A stretch of DNA of 64,000 nt from Mycobacterium senriense (GCF_019668465.1 NZ_AP024828.1:4836001-4900000); one strand, 5' to 3'. Numbered from the stretch's first letter, positions 21,132 to 31,280 are shown. Numbers and translations are program-made. The notes: a model not told the origin generated them from the sequence alone.

Positions 21132-22243
21132 CGTTCCGCCACGCGAAGCGTCTGTGACGGGGGTTCACCGAATAATTGACGGTACTGCTGAGCGAACCGG
21201 CCGAGGTGCACGAATCCCCAACGGCTCGCCACCGTAGTGACCGCTGAGGGCCGTGTCCGTGACGCGTCAGCGAGCTCGGCCCGTACCCGTTGCAACCGTA
21301 AGTGGCGCAGGTACGTCATAGGCGGCGGCTCGCCCGCCTTGGCGAACGCCTTCTGCAGTGCCCTCGCGCTGACACCCGTCGCGCGGGCAAGTGCCGCGGT
21401 CGTCCACTCCGATTCCGGATAACTGCGCATCAAGTCGATTGACTGCTGCACCGTCGCTGCAGAGGTAGGCCGACCATCCTCATGGAGTGCGTGCGTGTAG
21501 TTGTGCGGCTGCGTGAGCAGTAGACCCTCGAGGAGCAAATGCTGCAAATTCGCGGCGGCGAGTCGATGGGCGAGGATTCCGGCATGGTTGCCGGCCTCTC
21601 GCGCCAGAACCGCTACCAGGCTCAGCCAACTTTGCGATGACCTGTCCGTCAGGTCCAGCCGACGAGCGAACTCCACGGCCTTACCAATCGACCGGTCGAG
21701 CAACTGTTCCAGCTCGCGAGTCAGCTCGGCCGGGGCGATCTTGATGCCGAGCTGGCCGCAATCGCGTGACCATAGATGTTCGACGTCGGTGCCGGGTCTG
21801 AAGACCGTCGCCGACCCGGGCGAAGTGACGGTGGTTGCGTGACCATCGGGCCAATTCGTCAGGCTGTGACCCGACACTGCGACAGCGATCTGATAGCCGG
21901 GCATGTCCGCTACCCGCATCGTCGCCTCACCACCGAGGTCGAGGTAGCCGATACTGAGCAGCGGCAGCTGCTCGGCCATGACGCGAATGTGTAACGAGCC
22001 CGTAGCGCTCGGAGTGATCGCGACAGGGAAAAACGCGGGCCGCAGGACCTCCGTCGCTTCGTCGATATCCGTCGTGTCCGTTAGTTGCGCCCAATGGGAC
22101 GTCAACGCGTCGAGGTGGTTCGCGACAAGTCGCTGACCGTCCTGGTTCACCGCCGCATCCGCCCTCCACCTGCGAAGTTGTCGGGCCCGTATTGCATTTC
22201 CCAATCGTGGGCATCTCACGGTTTCCCGCGTCGGCCCGTCCAC
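21128..22243 (-). CDS. AraC-family transcription regulator (copy 2)
   Basis: The protein has 371 residues: a cupin-like N-terminal part and a double helix-turn-helix at the C-terminus (EWTTAALARATGVSARALQKAF; VASRWGFVHLGRFAQQYRQLFGEPPSQTL). It is clearly paralogous to 16658-17662 and shares the PHNYTHAL link. It reads from a GTG at 22243 and converges on the STAS gene. It is divergent from the GAF-ANTAR gene, whose promoter it may regulate. Confidence 0.9.
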   Translation of the reverse strand: MDGPTRETVRCPRLGNAIRARQLRRWRADAAVNQDGQRLVANHLDALTSHWAQLTDTTDIDEATEVLRPAFFPVAITPSATGSLHIRVMAEQLPLLSIGYLDLGGEATMRVADMPGYQIAVAVSGHSLTNWPDGHATTVTSPGSATVFRPGTDVEHLWSRDCGQLGIKIAPAELTRELEQLLDRSIGKAVEFARRLDLTDRSSQSWLSLVAVLAREAGNHAGILAHRLAAANLQHLLLEGLLLTQPHNYTHALHEDGRPTSAATVQQSIDLMRSYPESEWTTAALARATGVSARALQKAFAKAGEPPPMTYLRHLRLQRVRAELADASRTRPSAVTTVASRWGFVHLGRFAQQYRQLFGEPPSQTLRVAER

Positions 22244-22530
22244 GCCTCTGGGATTTAGTTAACATTCTTAACTCATGAAGCGCCCCACGGCACGTCGGGT
22301 CCCCCTTTCCAGGTGAGCGGTGCCGACACGACGCATGAGGGGTTTCTAACGCCTCGGGTCGCCAAGACTCGGACACTAATGGCTCCGCGAGGTCGACGAC
22401 GCTTCCGATTTATTGATCTGTTGGGTCGACGCCTGAACTCCAATCCGGTTGGCATAGTGGTACGGCAGTCGCGCAATACCCGTCGGGAGTTTGGGGGAGG
22501 AATGGGAACAACGAAACCGGCTATGCGGCA

Positions 22531-23298
22531 ATGGTTTGCGATGAGTCACCACGCTTCTCCCGAAATGGTTTCGCTGTGGTCGCGGTAGGGCACTTCGCGG
22601 ATCCCGAGCAACCTCGCCACGGGCGCCGCGGTAAAGCGGTTCAGTCGACGACCGCAAAACTGGCCGGTGCGATGGTCGGCACAGCGGGCATCGAGGACGC
22701 CCTCAGCAAGCTGACCGGTGCCTCATTGGCATTGATACCGGGCGCCGACTGCGCAAAAATTTCGATAATCGAAAACGGCCATCTGCGATCGATCACCGCG
22801 ACATCGCAGCTGACCTCAGCACTCGACAGCGCTCAGCAAGCGGCCGGCCACGGTCCATGCCTTGAGGCGATCACCGCAAAGAAAGCGACTCGCTGCAACG
22901 ATCTGCGCACCGATACCCGATGGCCGCGATTTGCGCCTTCCGCCACCACCGCCGGGGTGCACAGCGTCTTGTCCTCTCCGATAGACATTTCCGGTGACAC
23001 TTGGGCAACGTTGACTCTTTTCGGGTTCCGAGCCGAAGCCTTCGGGCCCGACTGCGAGGTGGTTGGCGCGATGCTCGCCAACCATGCCGCGATCGCACTT
23101 ATGCAGGACGAGCAGGAGCGTCAATTCAAGGCCGCGCTTGCCACCCGCGACGTCATCGGGCAAGCCAAAGGCATGATCATGGAACGCTTTAGTGTCGATG
23201 CCGCTCGCGCCTTCGCGATGCTGAGAGCGATCTCGCAAGAGACCAATACCCCGCTGCGGGAATTGGCCTCCCGGCTTGTCCACTGCGCGAAGCAATGA
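22531..23298 (+). CDS. GAF-ANTAR putative RNA-binding antiterminator
   Basis: The 255-residue protein has a GAF sensor (about 50-190, with GHGPCLEAI and SVLSSPI) and a C-terminal ANTAR domain (ATRDVIGQAKGMIMERFSVDAARAFAMLR). ANTAR proteins bind paired hairpins in nascent RNA and suppress termination. The exact start is unsure; the ATG at 22531 lacks a clear ribosome site and a GTG further in is possible. The next gene starts 4 bp downstream. Confidence 0.85.
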   Translation: MVCDESPRFSRNGFAVVAVGHFADPEQPRHGRRGKAVQSTTAKLAGAMVGTAGIEDALSKLTGASLALIPGADCAKISIIENGHLRSITATSQLTSALDSAQQAAGHGPCLEAITAKKATRCNDLRTDTRWPRFAPSATTAGVHSVLSSPIDISGDTWATLTLFGFRAEAFGPDCEVVGAMLANHAAIALMQDEQERQFKAALATRDVIGQAKGMIMERFSVDAARAFAMLRAISQETNTPLRELASRLVHCAKQ

Positions 23299-23302
23299 CG
23301 CG

Positions 23303-24470
23303 ATGAGCAACACGACGGAGCTGAGCGCGGCTGCAGCAAGTAGCCTCACCCGGGGGCCCGGCGACACAGACGGAGGGCCCATTGCTGATGCCGAAGACGT
23401 TGCGGCGCAGCTCAGTACACCAGATCAGCCCGTGGGGCCTCCCCGGCGCCGATTCGACTGGCACTCACCGTTCTTCGTCGGCCTGACCGCGTCGGCCGGT
23501 GTCGCGGTGACGTACAGCGCGGTACGCGGTCTTGCGGCGGTGTCGTCGATGCTTCTCTTGATTGGCGTAGCTTTCTTTGTAGCCTTGGGGCTCGAGCCTG
23601 CCGTGTGGTGGTTGGTCGGGAAGAAGGTGGCTCGCTGGGCGGCGGTCACCGTGGTGCTGTTCGCAGTGATCGCGGTGGTGGCGGATCGCTGGCCGCGGCC
23701 ATTCCCCCGCTGGTGCAGCAGGCGCGGGAGTTCACCGACCAGGCGCCCCATTACATCCAGCACATCGGGGACCATTCGTCCTGGATCGGCCGGCTCAATG
23801 ACCGCTTCCGCCTCCAACAACGAATCACCGAGACAGTCAACGGCTCCGGAGGGCCGGTCGTCGGGCAGGCCGTCAAGGCGGGAAAGGCGGTCTTCGGGGC
23901 CGTAGCCGACGTTGTCGTCGTCGCCGTGCTGACGGTCTACTTTCTGGCCGATTTTCCCCGGATCCGCGCGACCTTATACCGCTTCGTGCCGCGCTCCCGC
24001 CGTCCCCGTGCGATCCTCCTCGGGGATCAGGTGTTCGCGAAAGTGGGCGCATATGTGTTCGGCAACATCGTCATATCGGCCATCGCCGGGGTGGCCAGCT
24101 TCGTCTGGCCCGTCATCTTCGATGTGCCCTATCCGCTGCTGCTCGGCATATTCGTAGCTTTGCTGGACCTCATCCCGTTCGGGTCGAGCGTCGCCGGTGT
24201 CATCGTCGCCGCAGTCGCACTCACCGTCTCCATTCCGGTAGCATCACAACTCTGTTGTTCTACACGTGCTTCCGCTTCGCCGAGGACTATCTGTTGGTAC
24301 CCAAGATCATCGGGCCCGCGGTCAACGTGCCGGCGGTCGCCACATTGTTGGCCGTACTCGTCGGCGGGGAGCTGCTCGGAATAGTTGGTGCGCTCGTTGC
24401 CATCCCGATAGCGGCAGCCGTTCAACTGGCCGCTCGAGAACTTCTTTTCCCCACGTTAGACAGACTCTGA
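23303..24470 (+). pseudogene. AI-2E family (UPF0118) transporter, two frameshifts
   Basis: Three frames together give a complete transporter: 23303 to about 23680 (HSPFFVGLTASAGVAVTYSAVRGL), about 23680 to 24245 (AAIPPLVQQAREF, ADVVVVAVLTVYFLADFPRI, IVISAIAGVASFVWPVIF, LLDLIPFGSSVAGVI), and 24245 to 24470 (FRFAEDYLLVPKIIGPAVNVP). Each break is a single-base change of frame. The family exports small molecules through eight membrane helices. A shorter remnant of the same family lies at 35660-35755. Sequencing error remains possible. Confidence 0.8.
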
Positions 24471-24504
24471 ATAAGGCCATCGGATGTTCGAACCGGAGGG
24501 CGAC

Positions 24505-24963
24505 ATGACGGTCACTCGAGATGTCGACGCCACATGCGAGCGCGTCTGGGATGTTTTGGCCGACGGTTGGACCTATTCCAGCTGGGTGGTAGGAAACAGC
24601 CGAACGCGCGCCGTGAGTAGGAGATGGCCTTCGCCGGGCACCCGGATCTTGCACTCCATCGGAGCTTGGCCGGCGGTGATCAACGACGAGACCGTCGTCG
24701 AATCCTGCTATCCGCGCAAGGAACTCGTCTTGTTCGCCCGGGTGAGGCCGGCAACGGAGGCGCGCATCACGTTACGGTTGAGCAATAATGGCGCGGGCTG
24801 TCGGGTCGCAATGTCAGAATTAGCGGTGTCGGGCCCCTCGAGCTGGTTGCCCGAGTCCCTGCAAGCCGCGGCATTCGCACCGCGGAATCGTGAATGCCTT
24901 TGGCGGCTAGCGCAAATTGCCGAGCGCCGGGATGCCGACGAGCTGCCAACGAAGGCGACTTAA
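24505..24963 (+). CDS. SRPBCC (START-like) family protein
   Basis: The 152-residue protein starts MTVTRDVDATCERVWDVLADGWTY and has the helix-grip layout of SRPBCC/polyketide-cyclase-like proteins with a hydrophobic ligand cavity. The ATG at 24505 was chosen for its GGAGGG site 6 nt upstream and because homologous proteins begin there; an earlier ATG at 24484 is in frame. It converges with the amylo-alpha-1,6-glucosidase gene, one base apart. Ligand unknown. Confidence 0.82.
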   Translation: MTVTRDVDATCERVWDVLADGWTYSSWVVGNSRTRAVSRRWPSPGTRILHSIGAWPAVINDETVVESCYPRKELVLFARVRPATEARITLRLSNNGAGCRVAMSELAVSGPSSWLPESLQAAAFAPRNRECLWRLAQIAERRDADELPTKAT

Positions 24964-24964
24964 C

Positions 24965-27169
24965 TCAGTGACTTTGATCGTGCTGCTGCGCCGAAGCGCG
25001 ACCGGGCGAATGCCTGGGCTGGGCTGTAACCAGCCGGACTCCCGGGGGGAGGTCGCACACGTCGACGCCGCCCTCTGCGTCGACGGTGAGGCTGATCCGT
25101 GTGCCGGCGAGGGGGACGTTGTGCAGGCGCACAGGCAAGAACCGACCCGGAGCCATCGGACACACCTGAACCTGGCCGTGCGGAATGTCGGGGTTGAAGC
25201 GGAGTAGGCTGCGCAGCACCAGGCGTGAGGACGCAGCGGCCCAGGCTTGCGGCGAACATGACGTCGGATACGGCACGGGACGCGAGAACTCGGCACGGGG
25301 AAAGCCGCAGAACAGCTCGGGCAGCCGACCCCCGAAGTATTCGGAAGCGTCGAGAAGCCCCAACGCAATCTGTTGAGCCTCTTGGACAAAACCGTAGTTC
25401 GCGAGCCCGGCGACGGCGACGGCGGTGTCGTGCGGCCACACGGAGCCGTTGTGATAGCTCATCGGGTTGTAGGCGTTCATCTCGGTGGCGAGAGTCCGCA
25501 CACCGAAGCCCGAGTTCAGCGCAGGCCCAACAAGATGCGCGGCCACCGCGGCGGCCTTGTCGTCGTCGACGATCCCCGTCCACAGGCAGTGCCCCATGTT
25601 CGACGCGATAGCGTCGACTTGATGTTTGGCGCCGTCGAGCGCAAGCGCGAACGCCTGCTGTTCGGGCATCCAGAAGGCCAAGTTGAACGCCGCTTTTAAG
25701 CGCGCCGCCCTGCTGCGCCACTGTTGGGCGCAGACTGGGTCACCGTCTCCCTCGGCGAGGCACGCCCGGGCCTGAAACGCTGCGTACACATAGCCCTGCA
25801 CCTCGCACAGCGCTATAGGTGGGGCGGCCAGATGCCCGTCGGCATGGTTGACGCCGTCGAAGGAATCCTTCCAGCCCTGGTTGACCAAGCCGCGGTCGGT
25901 GTGTCGGCGGTACTCCACGTAACCGTCTCCATCGGCGTCGCCGTACTCGATGATCCATGCCATGGCGCGGTCTGCCGCGGCGAGCAGGGCGGGCCGGTCA
26001 GCCTCGGGAAGGGCCCCCCACCGATCGAGCTCCGCGAGCAGCATGACGAAAAGTGGTGTGGCGTCAGCGGTGCCGTAGTAGGTGGTTCCCCCGCCCAGCG
26101 TCAACGCCGCCTCCCTGCCCAAACGAACCTCATGCAGGACGCGGCCCGGCTCCTCCTCCGTCAGTGGGTCCACCCGGGTCCCCTGCAGCCGGGCCAGAGT
26201 GCGCAAGGTGTTCAACGCCAAGCGCGAGTCCAGGCCCAAGGCCATCCATGCGGTCAACAGGGAATCTCGGCCGAATAGCGCCATGAACCATGGTGCACCG
26301 GCGGCAAGGATCGGACAGCCCGGCTGTGCCGGGTCTTCGATCTGGAGTGAACCCAAGTCGCGGGTGCCCACCTCCAGTGAACGATCCAGCGCCGAATCGC
26401 CAGTCGCTATCAGTGGATTCGACAGCCGCCATGCGTGCAGCCGTTGCGCGGGCGCGCTGGTATCTATCGGTTCGCCACAGCGGTGCCGAAGCTGAACTCG
26501 CCTGCCGCCGGTCGTGGCTTCCACGGCGAAACAGGTTGACCACTGGGAGCGTTCTGGGACCACGATCCGGAAGGTGAATCTGCCTGGCGTGACGCTCGGG
26601 TCTCCGGTGGCCGTGATCTGAGCGCTGCGGGTGTCGTCCGGACCAGCGAGCGTGAAAGTCATTGACGCCGTTCCGATGTCGACGGCGAGGCCGTGCGGTG
26701 GCTGAACCCTCCCCTCTTTGACGGCGAAGAGATCCGCGAAGTCCGTGTCGACGGTCAGTGTCACGGTGACCCCCACCGGCTCGGCGCCGAGGTTGCGCAA
26801 TATCAGGTCCTCGCGCAACCCGTCACCGACCAGCCTGTCGCGCAGGACCAGCATCGTGCTGTCCGCCAGCCATCGACGCGGCGGAGCCCGGCCGACGAAA
26901 GTCGCGCGGTACGGTTCGGTGGGTTCCTGGATCGTGGACAGGTTTTGCACTGGCTCGCCGTCGATGGCAAGGCGCCAGCAGGACAGCATTCGGGTGTCGG
27001 CCACGAACAGTCCGTGTGGCTGGTCGCGATGGACGTCGCCCGATACGGCCGAAATGCAAAACGTCGAACCTTCCAGCAGCGTGACGTCGCCGTCGCCGCC
27101 GGTCACGGGCGGGCCCGTTCCGGACGCCCAAGCTCCGGCCGCGCATTCTTCCCCATCGACGAAGGTCAC
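24965..27169 (-). CDS. Amylo-alpha-1,6-glucosidase (glycogen-debranching-like)
   Basis: The 734-residue protein has an N-terminal beta-sandwich domain (VTLLEGSTFCISAVSGDV, HGLFVADTRML) and a C-terminal (alpha/alpha)6 domain with PWFMALFGRDSLLTAWMAL, TTYYGTADATPLFV, QGWKDSFDG and NGSVWPHDTA, which carry the acidic catalytic residues. It should cleave alpha-1,6 links in glycogen or a related glucan. It is coupled by a 4-bp overlap to the GT4 gene upstream, so the pair probably acts on the same glycan. Confidence 0.92.
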   Translation of the reverse strand: MTFVDGEECAAGAWASGTGPPVTGGDGDVTLLEGSTFCISAVSGDVHRDQPHGLFVADTRMLSCWRLAIDGEPVQNLSTIQEPTEPYRATFVGRAPPRRWLADSTMLVLRDRLVGDGLREDLILRNLGAEPVGVTVTLTVDTDFADLFAVKEGRVQPPHGLAVDIGTASMTFTLAGPDDTRSAQITATGDPSVTPGRFTFRIVVPERSQWSTCFAVEATTGGRRVQLRHRCGEPIDTSAPAQRLHAWRLSNPLIATGDSALDRSLEVGTRDLGSLQIEDPAQPGCPILAAGAPWFMALFGRDSLLTAWMALGLDSRLALNTLRTLARLQGTRVDPLTEEEPGRVLHEVRLGREAALTLGGGTTYYGTADATPLFVMLLAELDRWGALPEADRPALLAAADRAMAWIIEYGDADGDGYVEYRRHTDRGLVNQGWKDSFDGVNHADGHLAAPPIALCEVQGYVYAAFQARACLAEGDGDPVCAQQWRSRAARLKAAFNLAFWMPEQQAFALALDGAKHQVDAIASNMGHCLWTGIVDDDKAAAVAAHLVGPALNSGFGVRTLATEMNAYNPMSYHNGSVWPHDTAVAVAGLANYGFVQEAQQIALGLLDASEYFGGRLPELFCGFPRAEFSRPVPYPTSCSPQAWAAASSRLVLRSLLRFNPDIPHGQVQVCPMAPGRFLPVRLHNVPLAGTRISLTVDAEGGVDVCDLPPGVRLVTAQPRHSPGRASAQQHDQSH

Positions 27170-28197
27170 CGTGCGACCATCTGCCGGTACAAGGCGAGGT
27201 GGTCGTCGATCATCCGAGCGGTGGAGAAACGCTGGATGACGGCGCCGCGGCAGACAGCACGGTCCAACTCATCGACGTGGTGGATCGCGCTCACCAGGTC
27301 GGCGGAATCGAAGCAGAGGAACCCCGTCCTGCCGGTATCCACGATCTCGGGTGCGGCGCCGTTGGGACAGGTGATGACCGGCGTGCCGCAGGCCATCGCC
27401 TCGATCATCACCAACCCGAACGGTTCGGCCCATTGGATGGGATTCAGAAGGGCCTTGGCGGCACCCAGTAACGCCAACTTCGCGTCACCGGTGACCTCCC
27501 CCCTGACGTCGACATCGTCGGTGAGCAGCGGCTCGATTTCTTCGGCGAAATATGCGCGTTCGGCTGGTTCTCGGTTCTTGGCCGCGATGATCAGCGGCTC
27601 GCCCGCGGCCCGTGCGGCCAATACGGCCTCGCGCACACCCTTGTCGGGCGTCATCCGCCCGAGGAACAACAGGTAGTCCCCCTCGCCGCTGCCTTGCGGG
27701 TATTCGTCGGGGTCGAGGCCGTGGTGAATGACCCGATCCACCGCGATCTCGGGCGCGTGAGAAGCCTGGTCGTGTGAGATCGCAACGACCGGTAGCCGCT
27801 TGCCGTAGCGGCGGTAGATCGCCCGTAGCTCACCGCTGAACGGGCCGTGGCAGGTGGTGACCACTCGGTCATAGCCGGTCGCTAAGGCCCAGGCCGGCCC
27901 CAACAGGGTGTGGTCGTGGATTATGTCGCAACCGGCAAGCGCCTCGTAGCCGCGCATCACGTGGGGCAGTTCCACCTCGCCGTGCCCGATGCGGTCCCAG
28001 TTCGCGTTGGCCATGGCATAGACGATGGGGACCCGTGCGGTGCTGTCACCGGTGGCAAACAGCACGACCTCATGTCCGGCCGCGGTCAAGCCTTGCGCAA
28101 GCTGGCACACCACTGACTCGGTTCCGCCATAACCGGGTGGGGGCACGGCGGCCCATGGCGGCGCCAACAGACCAATCTTCAAAGGCTCCTGCGTCAT
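27166..28197 (-). CDS. Glycosyltransferase family 4
   Basis: The 343-residue GT-B enzyme has the N-terminal acceptor part (PPPGYGGTESVVCQLAQGL) and the C-terminal donor part with LFLGRMTPDKG and the E-x7-E segment in EPFGLVMIEAMACGTPV. It transfers sugar from an activated donor; the acceptor may be a glucan or glycolipid. The ATG at 28197 is chosen by homology (KIGLLAPPW follows); no strong ribosome site is present. It is the first gene of the pair with the debranching enzyme. Confidence 0.88.
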   Translation of the reverse strand: MTQEPLKIGLLAPPWAAVPPPGYGGTESVVCQLAQGLTAAGHEVVLFATGDSTARVPIVYAMANANWDRIGHGEVELPHVMRGYEALAGCDIIHDHTLLGPAWALATGYDRVVTTCHGPFSGELRAIYRRYGKRLPVVAISHDQASHAPEIAVDRVIHHGLDPDEYPQGSGEGDYLLFLGRMTPDKGVREAVLAARAAGEPLIIAAKNREPAERAYFAEEIEPLLTDDVDVRGEVTGDAKLALLGAAKALLNPIQWAEPFGLVMIEAMACGTPVITCPNGAAPEIVDTGRTGFLCFDSADLVSAIHHVDELDRAVCRGAVIQRFSTARMIDDHLALYRQMVAR

Positions 28198-28713
28198 GAC
28201 TTCATGGTGCGAATTGGCCGTCGCAACCGCACCGGCCCGACGGGACGGGAAAGGGTGGTAACGCTCGTCCCGCCAGACTAAGCCGTAACAGTCTGGGGGC
28301 ATTGCGATTTAGCTACGCGCATGCCCGACGATCGGGAACGTATGGCGGTTCGCCGATCAGAGCGTGGGCCAGGAAGCGTCGAACAGTGCTGTCCGACAAC
28401 ACGACTGAAGCAGAGAGCAATTGTGATCCGCGCCCCCGGCTGCGCGGCGGCGCCAGGAGCGCCCTGCGTCGGCAAGGTTCCGTTGGCGACATCGAACCCC
28501 ATTACTGTGCAGCACCAGGTGTGCCGATCGCGGCCCCGTGGGGCGTCGATTTTTAAAGCCGGAGAGCATGCCGGGCCGATGAGTGCCGTCCTGCACCGTG
28601 ACGTGAGCTCACCCGCCAGGCTGATTACCAGCGCCGGAATCCGACTCCCGAGAACGATGCACCGGCGCTCGAGGCTCGGCACGATATGGGAAACCGAAAC
28701 CAATGGAGGAAAA
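28198..28713. other. Gene-free stretch between GT4 and DUF2267 genes
   Basis: The stretch separates divergent genes. Short open frames exist on both strands without family support. A GGAGGA ribosome site ends it just before the ATG at 28714. Nothing else is recognised. Confidence 0.35.
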
Positions 28714-29085
28714 ATGCGATATGAGGAATTCATTTCGTCAGTGGCCGAGCGTAGCGGCCTGTTCGCAGGAGACGCGGTGGCGGTCACCCGCGCCACCTTG
28801 ACCACCCTCGCGGAGCGCATCAGCGGTGGCGAGGCGCGCGATCTGGCCGCTGAACTGCCCTCACCGCTGCAAGATGCTTTGCTCCCAACGGAAGAAGAGG
28901 CCGAAGCGTTCAGTTTCGACGAGTTCATCGACCGAGTGGCTGAACGGAGCGGGCGTGACGCGGAGACCGCCGAGACTGCCGTGGACGCGGTGATGGCAAC
29001 GATTCACGACGCGGTGACACAAGCTGAGTTCGATGACGTCTTAAGCCAGCTGCCCACGGAGTTTCAGCGGCTGGGCGCGCGATGA
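28714..29085 (+). CDS. DUF2267 protein (copy 1)
   Basis: The 123-residue all-helical protein contains two similar halves (MRYEEFISSVAERSG; FSFDEFIDRVAERSG), the pattern of DUF2267. The ATG at 28714 has a GGAGGA site. A paralogue lies at 46936-47328. The function is unknown; the family is often found near stress genes in actinobacteria. Confidence 0.9.
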   Translation: MRYEEFISSVAERSGLFAGDAVAVTRATLTTLAERISGGEARDLAAELPSPLQDALLPTEEEAEAFSFDEFIDRVAERSGRDAETAETAVDAVMATIHDAVTQAEFDDVLSQLPTEFQRLGAR

Positions 29086-29138
29086 TCCAGCCGACGCTCG
29101 GATCCCGGTGCAAGGGACGGACTAGGGGTAGCAAACGG

Positions 29139-29480
29139 CGGTCAAGCGTTGGTCGGTGGGACCGGCTCTTGCGGCGGGCGGTGCAGCGTTGTCGTTGACC
29201 GGCGCGGGCGATCCCGCGTCCGCAGACCCGAATTCGATGAGGACACGATTGTCAACACGACGTGCAGTTTCCAGCAAATCGTGGCGGAGCTCAACGCGGA
29301 AGATCTCCGGGCCGCCCAGCAGTTCGCCATGACGCCGGAGGTGCAGTCGTGGGCGGGCTCAACCTGGCGGCGCCCCCAGAACTTCAGCGCTACGCCGGCA
29401 CGGTGTCGCGAATCATCAACAGCTGCAACGAATGTCAGTCGGTCACCCAATATCGCTGGAACTCCCCCAGCCCGGGCTGA
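29139..29480 (+). pseudogene. Hemophore-related secreted protein, frameshifted
   Basis: Three frame segments make up a typical mycobacterial hemophore-related protein: a signal peptide (VKRWSVGPALAAGGAALSLT, ending ASAD), the mature start (PEFDEDTIVNTTCSFQQIVAELNAEDLRAAQQF) and the end (PPELQRYAGTVSRIINSCN) with the second cysteine. Two one-base frame changes, near 29225 and 29352, break it. No start codon remains at the expected place. Intact relatives are about 110 residues and secreted. Confidence 0.72.
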
Positions 29481-29624
29481 GGGAGGCGCTGCGCGACCGG
29501 AAACTGGCCCCAGAGATCCGAAAATGAGCGGCGAATTCGCCCTTGCGGAGCAGGAGCGGCGCTCGGGCGATGCGCCCCGCTCGCTGAATAGTTAAGCGAC
29601 GCATTGGCTTCGACTACAGTGCGA

Positions 29625-31280
29625 TCACGTACTCGCGTTAAGGAAGCGCCACGCTCGCGTAGCGGCATGCAGGTTAAAGCGAGTATCAACATCGCGAAGG
29701 TCCAAATGCGTCAGGTCCGCGATGCGGCCGAGCCGGTACCGCAACGTGCTCCGGTGAATATGCAAAGCGGCAGCCGATTCGTCGTAGTTACCGCCGCACT
29801 CGACATAGTGACTCAAGGTGTGTACCAGATCGGAGCTTTTCGCGGCGTCGTAATCCATCAGCGCCCCCAGCCATTGGCGGACGTACTCGTCGACGACGCC
29901 GGCGGTATGCGCCGCATCGACCAAATGGTAGAACCCCAGCTCGCGGTAGTCAGACGCTCCCCGGGGATGGGCCGAGTTCAGCCGGACGTTGAGCGCGCGC
30001 CGGGCTCTGAGCAAAGACCGCGGAAAATCGGCCGGCACATCACAGCGCGATCCAATGCCAATTGCACTCGCGGAGTCGCCAAGCTGTCTGTTGACTTCCC
30101 GGAGCAGTGCATCGGGATCCGGATGACTGTCGACGAGTAAGACGATCAGACTTCCTTGGCGGCCCGACAGGTAGTTCATGTGGAGGCTGGCTGCGGCACG
30201 GCCCGCGGCGGCGATGGCGGCGCTGTCGGCGCCGCGCCCGCTGCGAATCACCACGACATAGTGCGGCCGGCGCAAATCATGAACCAGCGCCTCGGCGCGG
30301 GCGTAGGCCCCGTGCTCGTCGGTGCCCGCCAGCAGGTCATCGACCAGTTCGCGGCGCAGATTCAGGTGCAGCTCCGCGAGGGTGCGTTGATGGGATAACT
30401 CGAGGCCCAGCACATTGCAGCAGTACCTGAGCGCGAACAACATGTCCTCGTCGACCTCGTCGTCGCGGACAATGAGCGCGACAACACCGAGCATCTCCGC
30501 GCGCGGCTTTATCAGGACGCACAGGCGATCCCCGGAGCGCACCGGACAAGCCTGCGTAGAGAGCGAACGCAAGAACCGGTCGCGCCGCCCGGGCTTCGGC
30601 TTCGGGTACTCGAGTGGCCGTCCGGGCCCTGCCCATGCGGAGAGGTTGCCGAACCTGTCTTCAAGGCAGACCGGACGTCCCGTCAATCGATGAAGTGCAT
30701 TGACGATGCCTTCCAGGCCCTCGCCAGCGGCCAACGCCGCCTCCAGCAGCTCATGCGTATGCGTCCGGGTCTTCAGCCGGTTCACCGCGACGGCGAGAAC
30801 CTCATTCGTCTCCGCGAGTTGGCTGGCGCGTCCAACTTCCCGCTGATGCAGCTCGGCGCACGCCAGCGCGGCACCGGCGTTTTGTGCGAGCAGCTGCAGC
30901 AGCAAAAGCTGATGCGGTGTGGGCTCGGCACTGGCGCCGATCACAAGGCAACCGTGTACGACATCCCGATGGCATAGAGGCAACGCCCACCCCCAATCTC
31001 CCCGGGGCAGCTCGACCCTTCCCTCCCAGCTCGATCGCTGAAGCAGGTCTGTCAGCTCTGGGCGCTCGGTTTGAGAGGATGGACACAGCTTCATCTCCTC
31101 GCCGACGGTGCAGTAACTCGCCTCGACTCGGCATGTGCATAGGGACGCAGCCCCTTCAACAGCTACCGCGAGGATGCCCTCGGAATCCAACGAATGGAAG
31201 TTAATCCGGGCCAGCGCCGCCAGGCCTTCCGGGGGGCCGGTTGGCTCGAGATCGTCAGCGATCGTCGAATTGGCGTTCAT
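29625..31280 (-). CDS. PucR-type regulator (copy 2)
   Basis: The 551-residue protein is a paralogue of 18764-20518: sensor regions, the conserved SRDLVDDLLAGTD-like block (here RRELVDDLLAGTDEHGAYARAEALVHDLRRPHY) and the C-terminal helix-turn-helix VECGGNYDESAAALHIHRSTLRYRLGRI. The ATG at 31280 matches the paralogue start; an open frame to 31487 would add a Gly/Ala/Arg-rich leader. It lies 248 bp downstream of the MFS gene, also on the minus strand. Confidence 0.88.
   Translation of the reverse strand: MNANSTIADDLEPTGPPEGLAALARINFHSLDSEGILAVAVEGAASLCTCRVEASYCTVGEEMKLCPSSQTERPELTDLLQRSSWEGRVELPRGDWGWALPLCHRDVVHGCLVIGASAEPTPHQLLLLQLLAQNAGAALACAELHQREVGRASQLAETNEVLAVAVNRLKTRTHTHELLEAALAAGEGLEGIVNALHRLTGRPVCLEDRFGNLSAWAGPGRPLEYPKPKPGRRDRFLRSLSTQACPVRSGDRLCVLIKPRAEMLGVVALIVRDDEVDEDMLFALRYCCNVLGLELSHQRTLAELHLNLRRELVDDLLAGTDEHGAYARAEALVHDLRRPHYVVVIRSGRGADSAAIAAAGRAAASLHMNYLSGRQGSLIVLLVDSHPDPDALLREVNRQLGDSASAIGIGSRCDVPADFPRSLLRARRALNVRLNSAHPRGASDYRELGFYHLVDAAHTAGVVDEYVRQWLGALMDYDAAKSSDLVHTLSHYVECGGNYDESAAALHIHRSTLRYRLGRIADLTHLDLRDVDTRFNLHAATRAWRFLNAST

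Noticed and set aside
22313..22588. 91-codon plus-strand frame before the GAF-ANTAR gene
   Set aside because: Its Arg-rich sequence matches nothing and it overlaps the GAF-ANTAR gene in another frame.
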